Positions 1 through 9,700 of a stretch of DNA of 22,806 bases are shown here, piece after piece. The translations under genes and the position numbers were made by a program. The number at the start of each line of letters is the position of its first letter. The stretch's first letter is position 1. Location: NCBI GenBank assembly GCA_036939355.1, contig JALLAP010000057.1, forward strand, positions 1 to 22,806. Reading direction: 5' to 3'. This DNA is from Thalassiosira profunda. Lineage: Eukaryota; Bacillariophyta; Thalassiosirophyceae; Thalassiosirales; Thalassiosiraceae. The notes beneath the pieces are model-generated. The model was given only the letters and a program-made list of their open reading frames with translations, was not told where the DNA came from and searched no databases.

Positions 1-572
1 AAGCACCGGTAGACCGGGCCCAGGAGCCGGATGCGGTTCCGGATGTGCGGGTGGATGTGCTTCAGGATGGATTGGAAGTAGTACAGCACCGCCTGGGCGT
101 CCCGCGTGGACCGCCCGTCTTTGACGCAGCTCACCACAGCCGTTGTTGAGGGGGGGAATTCGCCAGCCTTCTCCGACGACGATGCCAACTCCCGCCGGTC
201 CTGGATCGCCCCCGCCAACGCCTCGCCCATCCTCTTCAGCAGGTCGGATGCGAGTTTCACCCACTCCTCTTCGGACAGTGGACCCCCGGCGTCGCCAGGG
301 GCCGGCTCGAGGGCGCATTTTACGAGGCGAAAATAGCCCTTGACCACCATCAGGGGGTCCTTGCGCTCGTTGTTTTCATCGTCGGCATCGCCGTGGCGAA
401 ACTCCAGCGGGGTCTCGGAAAGGAGGTGCACTGCCTTTCGAAACGTCGTTGCTCCCTCTGGGGTGGAGTGGGCATTGGAGTGGAGGTCTGCCCATCGATC
501 ATTTACCCCCGCTTCACCCCCCGGCTGCCGCCGCCATCCCAGAAGGCGGAGAGCAACGTCGTCGTCGCCCAT
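1..572 (-). CDS. Unrecognised protein, 5' part of a gene cut by the left edge
   Basis: A reading frame opens with an ATG at 572-570 and stays open for 190 codons to the window edge, so the 3' part is missing. The visible part is soluble-looking, with no signal peptide or membrane segment. It starts MGDDDVALRLLGWRR, has an acidic stretch around residues 61-72 (GDADDENNERKD), helix-like segments around 74-88 (LMVVKGYFRLVKCAL) and 101-135, and a basic helical segment around 158-188 containing YYFQSILKHIHPHIRNR. Codon use is GC-rich like its neighbours. I do not recognise a family. The gene lies downstream of the giant TIG gene on the same strand, 224 bp from its stop, so it probably has its own promoter there. 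An intron within this stretch cannot be excluded, but no stop forces one. Confidence 0.65.
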   Translation of the reverse strand, partial: MGDDDVALRLLGWRRQPGGEAGVNDRWADLHSNAHSTPEGATTFRKAVHLLSETPLEFRHGDADDENNERKDPLMVVKGYFRLVKCALEPAPGDAGGPLSEEEWVKLASDLLKRMGEALAGAIQDRRELASSSEKAGEFPPSTTAVVSCVKDGRSTRDAQAVLYYFQSILKHIHPHIRNRIRLLGPVYRC

Positions 573-796
573 GGCGCGGGGAGATGTCTCGGGGGGAGGT
601 GCAGGGCGGGAACGCTGCGGGTGGGGTCGGGGCGGGGGGAGGCTCTGGTTGCTTCTACGTAGGAAGGAAAGTACGTACGTAGGTAACTCTATCAGCTCCC
701 TCCCAGCTTCCTCTCAACCCAGCTCAACCCTTGCAGGTGGGGGGAGCGACAGCATTGCATGCGATACAGAGTGGTTGATCCAGGCATTGGTTTACT
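573..796 (-). promoter_or_regulatory. Intergenic spacer: TIG gene 3' end and probable promoter of the left-edge gene
   Basis: This 224-bp gap lies between two minus-strand genes. It holds a G-rich tract at 619-639 (plus strand) with four runs of three or more G separated by one- or two-base loops, the arrangement of a potential G-quadruplex. It also holds a direct repeat of TACGTAGG at 656-663 and 676-683, exactly 20 bp apart, with the second copy embedded in TACGTACGTAGG. Both lie about 50-110 bp upstream of the minus-strand ATG at 572. No TATA box is obvious. A promoter role is inferred from position only. Confidence 0.4.
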
Positions 797-3700
797 TTAG
801 ATGCTTTGGAGCGGGAGGTATGTGTAAGACTGGTCTCCGACTGAAGCTATCGCATCGACCGACACCGCAAAGTCAACGACCACAGAAGCAAACGGTGGCG
901 CCACGCACTCGACAGTCTCATCTGAGATGTACTGTGCAGGAGCGACGGCGCTACCAAAATGACAGGCTGCGCTGTGATCCGAAGAGAAACCAAGTCCATG
1001 AACGGTCACGAGACTGCCACCAGTCTGCGGTCCGTAGGCTGGTTCGACACTCGTAACGACGACCGTTTCGTCGTCGCCTCGAGGAGGCAGCGCCAGGAGC
1101 TCCATCGTCGACAGGTCAAGCGTCACGTTGACGGTCGTTCCGCCCTTTGGCAGGCCAATGAGAGGTGTAACGTCCTCTAGCACGACCTCCTCGTGGAACT
1201 CAAAGAGTGTATCGTCCGAGGCTGCTGAGATATCGACGCCGTTGACAGCCACCGTCACTGGAACGGAAGTCCTGCCAAATCCGGGGTAGGGTGGTGAGAC
1301 ACAGAGAACCTTGGTTGGCGACAAATATTGAGCGAACGGCGCCGTCACAGAGCCAAACTTGCAAATGAGGGTCGCCGTGTTGGCAAAGTTGTCGCCCTCA
1401 ACCAGTACTTTCGTGCCGCCTGCCCTCGGCCCGGTTTTGGGAAAGGTGGACGTTGTCTGCACAACGGCGTGGAATGGAATCGACCCGACAGAGTGCAGAT
1501 CATCTCCAATGACCAGCGATATTTCCAACAGCGAACCTTCTAGAAGCGTCGCATTCGTTATCCAGGAGGGGTCCGTCTCGGTAAAGAAGGCTTGTACATC
1601 CGGCGGCTCTGGGCACTGGATGTGAGTACTGCTGATGAAGGATGCAGGTTTTTGGTATTGCAAAGGCGCTTCTTCAGAAGCAACGCTGACGGCGAAGATA
1701 CATGTCATTGGTAGATCGTGGAAGTGGTCTCCTCGGATGTCGATTGCGGATGTTGTCATGCCAAATGCCGGCAACGACTCTGGGGAAATGGATGTAACGG
1801 CAGGGTCTTGGTGAAAGAGATACGTGGCCATCGACTCGGAGCGAACGTCACCAATCTTGATAGCCACCGCCACTTCAACTTCCCATTCGCTCGCCGGAGT
1901 CAAGCAGGACACTGTTGTCTCGTCTGCCCAGTGGCCCGCCACTTCGCCAACGCCAAAGAAGACGCACTTCAAACTGCCAGCATCGTGAGAGCTGACGCCT
2001 GTAACAGACAAGCGGACGCTCGTGCCGCCTTTCACCGATCCGTGAACTGGCTCAATGCCCATAACGACAACCTTCTCATCGTAGATGAAGGATCCAGCGG
2101 CGTGCCAGTCCACTCCGTTCAAGCTCAAGACTACTTCGACCTCTCGACTTGTGTCTCTGGCTGGGACTACGCATACCACTTCCTCGTTCGAGACAAACGA
2201 AGCTGGCACTGCCTGATCTCCGAACATACAACTCACTGTTTTCGCGTCGCTTGGCAAGAAATTGGTGCCTTGTAATGTAACAACTGTACCACCGGATACC
2301 GGTCCCCGGAGAGGATTTATGGAGTCGATGGCTGGCTCCTCCGTGTACGCAAAGTGAGCATCTACTTCCGAGAGCATCGTAAGGTGTTGATCTTGAGCCA
2401 ACCCGACTGAGACCGGCCCAGCCACACTGGATACAGGGGTTAGGCACCTGATCGTGTGCTCGTCAACAACCTCAGCTTCGACACTCGACGTTCCAGTGAA
2501 CACGCAAAAAAGCGTTTCAATGCTAGGCACTCGGTCAACCTCGATTGTTAGCAATGTGCCACCGGCGAGAGAGCCGTAGGTTGGCTGGATGCGAGACAGC
2601 ACAACTGAAGGAAGGTAGGCATACTCGAGCAAGGTGCCGTCGTGGAAAGTTTCGAGTGTGACGCCTACGTCCTTGGAACTGATGCTTAGAGGCACGCTTC
2701 CTTGGTTCTGTGGAAGCACAACGCACGCAATCTCGCTTGCCGATGACACTTTTGCCTTCGCTTCCACTGCGCCAAATCGGCATAGCCAGTCGCCAACGGC
2801 TAAATTCTTCCCGCTGATCCTCAACTCATTGCCGTCAGTCATGGGGCCGTGATGCGGAGACACGGAGTAGACCAATGGTCTGGATGAGTATCGATACGTC
2901 GCGTTGCCGCAAAAGTCGACGCCATTGAGACTAATGCCAACGGTCACGTTCAGGTCCGCCCCGTCCTCATCCTGAAGGTCAGGAGAGATGCATACGACCT
3001 CGTTGTCTGCGGTCACATTTCCTTGGGTGACGACATCTCCAAATCGGCAAGCCACGTTCTCAACCCACGACAGAGTTGAGCCAACGCTCACAGTTACCTC
3101 CGTGAATGCTGGCCCAATCGAGGGCGACAGCTTCTTCATCTGTGGAAGGGCATAATGAATGAAGGATCCGGCCGACACGAAATCGTGCCCATTGTTCGAC
3201 ACCATCAAAGGAACGCTTTGCAGTGAGCCTTCCAAGAGGGTATCAGAGAGATTAAGGTCTGAGAGTGGAGGTGAAATGCACTCAATTCTTTCCTCGCTGA
3301 CGAAGGTGGCTTGAGCTACGCTGTTGCCCCATTTACAGGAGAGAGATGCTGCATCGACGAAGCCAGAACCCTGAATCTCCACAACAGTGCCTCCTTCCCT
3401 GGGTCCCGATTGTGGCGCAAACGATGCAACCCTTTCGGCTTCAAGGTATTCGTACACAATGCCCGTGGATGTGGTGTCAAACGAGCGGTGATGCAATGGT
3501 GCGACGCGGATAGACGATGCACGCATGCCTTCTTGTGCTGGTGGCGCAACACACTGCAATGCTGTGTCGTTGAGAATGCTTGCCGTCGCAGGAGTTCCGC
3601 CAAAGAGACATTGCAAGGGCTTGCTCCATGAGTCAAAGTCTTCTCCCTCGACTGTCACCAGGGTCCCACCATCGCGATGACCCATGGAAGGAAGAATGCT

Positions 3701-6700
3701 GGTGACGTTGATCGGTGGCCTCACTTCGAGCTCTGTGCTTGATTTGATCGAGGCGCTATTGTCCAGTGAGAGACCAACGCCATAGCGCCCCTCAGGTGTG
3801 TCTAAGCAAACCTCGCAGAGAACAGTGCCGGCAACCTCGCCCTCCTGAGCAGGGAACTGGTGGTCTCCAACAGAACAGTGCGTGGGCGCTGCGAACATGT
3901 TTTCAACAATCAGTGTCAGATTGAAGCAAGACCCTTCCATGACCTGCCATGGATGGAACGATTGGACGAACGCGCTCTCCGTGAAGTTGCAATACAAGCC
4001 TGGTGACGAAAAGTCCTGACCGTTCCTCGACACCTGCACCATCACCATTCCGCCTTGGCCCCCAGATGGCGAGGGCGGGGTTGTGACTGTGGCCACTCCA
4101 TCAGTCAGCTTGACATCCGTTGAGTACGCCACAAGATGTGGGTCGTCGACAGAAGTAAATGCCACCACCAGAGCGCCACTTTCCGCCGCAGCAACTCCAT
4201 CGATAGACAGAGATAGCTCAGTGCCGCCAGCCGAGGGGCCATTGTTGGGTGTAAGCGAGTCAAGTGTTGGCGGCTCGTAGTAAGTGAATGTGGTCTCGCT
4301 GTCGCTGATAGCTTGAAGCCCATGGCTGCTTGCAAGAACCAAGTCGAAGGCCTGATCACCTGCCTGTTCATTTGATGGGGATGTGCATTGCAAGGTCTCG
4401 TCGTTAATAATCTCAGCCGCTGAGGTCTCACCGCCGACTCTGCACAAAACACCACTTTCATTGTAAGCAGCAAACCCACTTCCCATGACCTTGATGGTCG
4501 TGCCTCCCCTCAGGGGGGCAGAACTGGGTAGTAGCTGGTGCACTGCAGGCGTGGGACGAACACTGATATGGAGTGCGTTGCTCTGAGCTACGCCCTCGAT
4601 CGCGAGACTCAGACCAGAGTCTCCTTGCAAGGGCGGCGCCACACAGCTGACTCTGTTGGTATCCACGAGCTCAGCGCTGACAATCGACTCAGTGCCAACC
4701 TCGTCAACGAAGAGGCACCGGAGAGATCCCACCTTGGCCTCAGGAGTGTCATTCAGCAATTTGAGCCAAATCGAGGAGCCACCAGCTTGTGCCTCGGTTT
4801 CTGTCAACACCCTTGGCACCACCGAAAGAAGAGCAAACTGAGGAGTGGCAAAGATGTGAAGGGCATTCGATAGCAGATTGTCTTCTTCGCGGCGGACCGC
4901 AAACCTGAGCGTGTCATTCGCTTGAATGGAAGCCAAAGATGCTCCATCGAAATCACACACTAGAGTACCATCATCGGAGAACCCCGCGACTTGCAGCGTT
5001 TCAGTGCCAGGCTCATCCAGCGTTTCAGCGCCAGAGTCACCTGCAATCAAGACGCAGCTGTAGGTCAGGCTCGGATCAAAGCTTCCTGACACGCTGAGTC
5101 GAGTTGGAGCAATGCTGTTGAGAATGACAAAAGGTGGATCCACGCTCGATATGCGAAGGGATGGTAGGTATCGAATCTCGAAGCCAGTGTCTGTGAAAGA
5201 TTCCGCGCCAAAACCGATCCACACAGACGCTGAACCGCCATCATTGTGCGATGTCACAGTGAAGGAGGCGACTTCGTCGTCGACCACATCGAGACTGGCA
5301 ACTGCGACGCTCTCGCCTGTACTGCCTACAAGCTTCACCGACAATTCGCTGGCAGTCCACCCAAATCCATAGCCTCTCAGTTCCACTTCCGAGCCACCTG
5401 CCTCTGGAACAAACAGAGGGCTGACAGAGGTCACGATTGGGTTGTTGCCTTGGCAGAAGACTGGCAGCACATTCGACACATCAACTCCATCGTTCAACGA
5501 GACGCCAACAGAGACAACGTCGTTGCACTCGTGTTGGCTGAGACTGACACGACAGTGGATTTCTGTGTCGCTGAAAACAGTGGCAGATATTTTGACGCCG
5601 CCCACAAGACAGCTTGGAGTCTCAAGAGGGATAAAGTGAGACCCTCTGACGATGAGATCAGCTGGCGCAGTCACCCAAACGATTTCAGGCTCGATTGACT
5701 CGATCATTGGGGACGCGAAGTAGTGGAACTGCTGTTGAGCAGAGACGAAATCTTGCCCATTCAGAGAGATCGAGAGGGGAACTGTTCTTTCGTTTGCCAT
5801 GGGCGGACTTGCGCACACCAGCTCCTCGGCCTCGACTTGTGCTGGCACAGTGATGTCTGCAAATCGACACATTGGCTCGACATCTGCACCCATCTCCTTG
5901 AGCTCATCGACAGCCTCGACTAGTGCTGCACTCTGTATTCTAACCGTCGTGCCCCCAGTGCTCACGCCCTGGGCAGGTCGCAGGCTCAGCTTTGTCACGG
6001 TGTGAGAAAAGTACGTGAAATCCAACGAGTCATCCGATGGGAGTGGGGCAACGCTGAGCCCATTCGTCACTGCAACTTTCGCAACAGCGACTCGCTCGCT
6101 GCCATCGATAAATGCAGGAGGCGACGTGCACTGGATGAGGTCGTCCGCAATAACCGTGGCTCGCGATGCGATGCTGTCGAACCAGCACACCAGGCTGGCA
6201 CTTGCCTGGAAGCCAGCGCCATACACGTCTACCAACGAGCCACCAAAGGCAGGCCCCAACGCAGGCTCTAAACGTCTCAAGGTCACTTCGCCTCCATCCA
6301 CAACAGTCAAGGTGGAGGTGCTCCCAACGAAATCCACACCGTTGGTACTGATGGAGAGGGGTATCTGTGGTCCCAAGTCTCTCACTGCACCCCACGGCAA
6401 TGGGCAGCTCAGCGTCGTGTTAGTCACGACGATTGCATTCGTTGTCACCTGGGCCTGCCCCTCATGTCCAAAGCGACAAAGAATGTCCATTTCTGGAGAG
6501 AACCCGGTGCCGTCGACTCGGATTGCGTCCACACCAGAGCCAACCTCCAACGGAGATATCCTCTCAATCGACATTGGATCAACGAAATGGAAGTCGATGC
6601 CGGTATCGATGTAGTCACGGTGGTCCAGCTTGATAAACAGGGTCTGGCTGGAGGTCTCGTTCAATGGCGGCGAAACGCAAATGAGTGCGTTTTGAGTGGC

Positions 6701-9700
6701 ATCGAAATAGCCATACGCCTCGTGAGACCCACATCGACACAATACGGAGTCTCTAGGCATGAGGTTAAGCCCTTGCACTCGGATGGACGTGCCTCCTGTG
6801 CGAGGGCCAAGCGTAGGATTTATTCCAATCACCTTGGGTTCGAGTGTGTACTCGAAGTCCAGCGCGTTGCTCGAGAACGGCAGCCCGTCGTACGAAAGAG
6901 TCAGCGAAACATTCTCTGCTCTGTTGGCGGGCGGCACTGCGCATGCCACCTTCATTGCATCCACCACCGTGGTCAGAGCCACTTTTGTGCCGAAGTTGCA
7001 GTTGATGGGCCCAAGTCCTTCAATGACATCGCTGAGCATGCCAGACACCAGCAACTCAACAGATCCTCTGCCCAAGACGGATGCGTGAAGGGGTGTGAGG
7101 GGCGATATCTCGACTAGAGGGTGGTGAGCGACAGATGTCTCTGATCCAAGTGACACAGATGCTGGCGTGTGATCTGATGTCACAAGGGAAATCGATAAAA
7201 CGCTGTAATCATCCTCAGTGGATGCGACGAAGACGCAGGTGGCTTCTGTTGAAGAGATGACTGTCGCCTCGCTGAATGCACTGCCCCCTATCGCGCACTG
7301 AATTGGAAGGTCGGAGCGGAATCCCTCTCCGCGGAGGTACAACGTGGTCCCATTGATTGCCACGCGTGGCTGCAGCTCCTTCAGGGTGATTGGCGTGAAG
7401 TATGAAAAGAACTGCTCGCCCTGCACGGTATGCCTGTTGTCCAATGAGATTTGGACGTTGACCCTTCCGGCCTCGCTTGGAGGAGTGTGGCATGCAATCA
7501 TCTTCTCTGTTAGGACTTGGGCCTTCACTGCGACGCCGCCAAAGTAACATTTCGGTCTCTCAATGGCATGGAAGTTGGCGCCTTGGACGAGGACGCGCGT
7601 CCCTCCATGAGTGTAGCCGCTGGATGGAGTAATTTGGTCGACTCTTGGCGCTGGAAGGACCTCAATGATGCCGGCGGTTGCGTTCAATTGTGGGGCACCT
7701 TTGATGTTCACGCTCACTTCTGCTGTCCCAAAGATCATGGCTGCAGGAGTTTGGCAAGTGACGTCGGTTGCATTGACTGTCACGACGATGCCCTCCACAT
7801 CGCCAATTCTGCAAGTCATCTCTCCAGGAACGACGTTGGTTCCCTTGATGACGACGTCTGACCCAGCAAAGATTGTTTGAGGGGACACGTCCAACACAGA
7901 CATTGGCTCAATCACCTCGATTTGGAGCGCATCTGCCAGTGCCAGCTTGTTTTGCTCGATAGACAAAGTCGCAATTTGAGGGCGGTGGAACACTGGAGAC
8001 ATGCACTCATACAGACCGTGCTTGACATGCGTGGCAGGCGATGTTGTCGGTTCACCATCTCCTCCAAAGATGCAGTCAATGGGAAGCGCCGATCTGAATT
8101 CTCCCAGGTTGATCTTCACGGGCGTAGGCTCTTCTCCTGCACCGATATATTTTGGCGTCCAATCCAGAACCACCGGTTGTGGATCGCACCAAAACGGTTC
8201 CATTGAAGAAGAGCGAGCCTCCTGTTGGTCATCGTCATTGAAGAATAACCCAAGGAAGTTTTTCGTTGTCGTGTTGACGCTGGGACACGTGACAGGGCAA
8301 TCGATTTCCGTTTGATTCACCACATCTGCCTGGCCTGACGCTAGTTGCGAGCCATTGTCATCGAACAAGGCGCAATGAGTCTGAGACCCAGCTGCAAGAT
8401 TGGTGCCCAACACAGTCACAGCAGAAGTGCTCCCAGATATGCCAGCCTGTGGAGAGAGGGCAACGATGGAGGGAGGACCCTCTGATACTAAAGGTTCCGC
8501 TTGTGATTCCACCGGCACTGCATATGGATTGACAAGCCTAGAGGAGGGCGACATTGGCGTGGGCCAGTCCAAGCCATTGTCTGATACAGCGACAGCCATT
8601 GGATCAGGTGAAAACTCCCCTGGATAGCTGCAGTCAACAGTCAAGGGCGAGATCCACGTCGCTTCGCCTTCGTCGTCTCCAAAGACGCACGCCAACAGGC
8701 TTGAATTGAGCCAAGTGCCTGGGCCTTGTCCTAGGATTCTCACGACCGTGTTACCATCAATGGCATCAATGCCGTTGTATTGTGGGCTCACCGACTTGAC
8801 CACTGGGGTCGCCTTGAATGTGAAGGGAAATGATGAAGAAAGAGGCAGGCTCGTCTCCTTTGAAACAAGAGAGATCGTTGCGTGCAAATGAGTCTCAGTC
8901 TGCCCAACTCTTGTGGTCACGTTTGGGGTTTTGCATGCGAGATGCTTGTCGTCAAGACGCGTAGCCAACACGTCAATCGAGGAGAAAGCCCTGCTCTGGA
9001 GCGAGAAGCGACACACCACATCCTCTTCCTGAGATTCTGCGCTGACAGTCACTAGAGTGCCGCCATTGAGCGTCCCAAACGACGGCGTCACATGGAAACT
9101 GGCAGGCTCGTAAACGTTGATGGCAAGAGAGTCGTCCCCCAGCATCGAATCTCCAGATGCCGTGACGATATCCAGATACACTTCCCCTGCATGATTGATG
9201 GGAGGCAAGACACATTCCATCGACGTGCTGTTCACGACGACAGCCTGGCTGGTGATGACCCTCTCGCCAACATCAAGCGAGCAGAACAATTCAGGAGGGT
9301 AGTGGAAGTTGTTCCCTGTGATCTGGAGCGTGCGCGGCGCGTCAGTTGGCACTGCATTTGGCGTCACGCTCTCAACAAGCAGCAAAGGCAAATAGCGATA
9401 TTTCTGTGGCGCTGTCGTCCATTCAATGCCATCGAGTGTCACGGCGATGTCAACCTCGGCCTTCGTGGTGGCCGGAGGCACGATGCAGCTCATTGTTCCT
9501 GCTGTCAAGGCCGAAGTGGCCACAATGTCGCCAAAACGACATGCTGCCGAGCTGTCATCCTCAAACGGCGCTCCAATCATCGTGACAGTGTTGCCCCCGA
9601 TCTCTGGGCCGTACGTTGGATCCACTGCAAGGGTCGACAGCCCATGATATTCAAAAGGGACGCTGCTGTGTGAGAAATCATGACCACCGTTGGTGCTGAC

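Noticed and set aside
1718..7117. Long plus-strand frames such as 1718-2275, 6015-6614 and 6464-7117
   Set aside because: They are antisense to the TIG gene, show no domain or targeting signal, and follow from the codon bias of the opposite strand.
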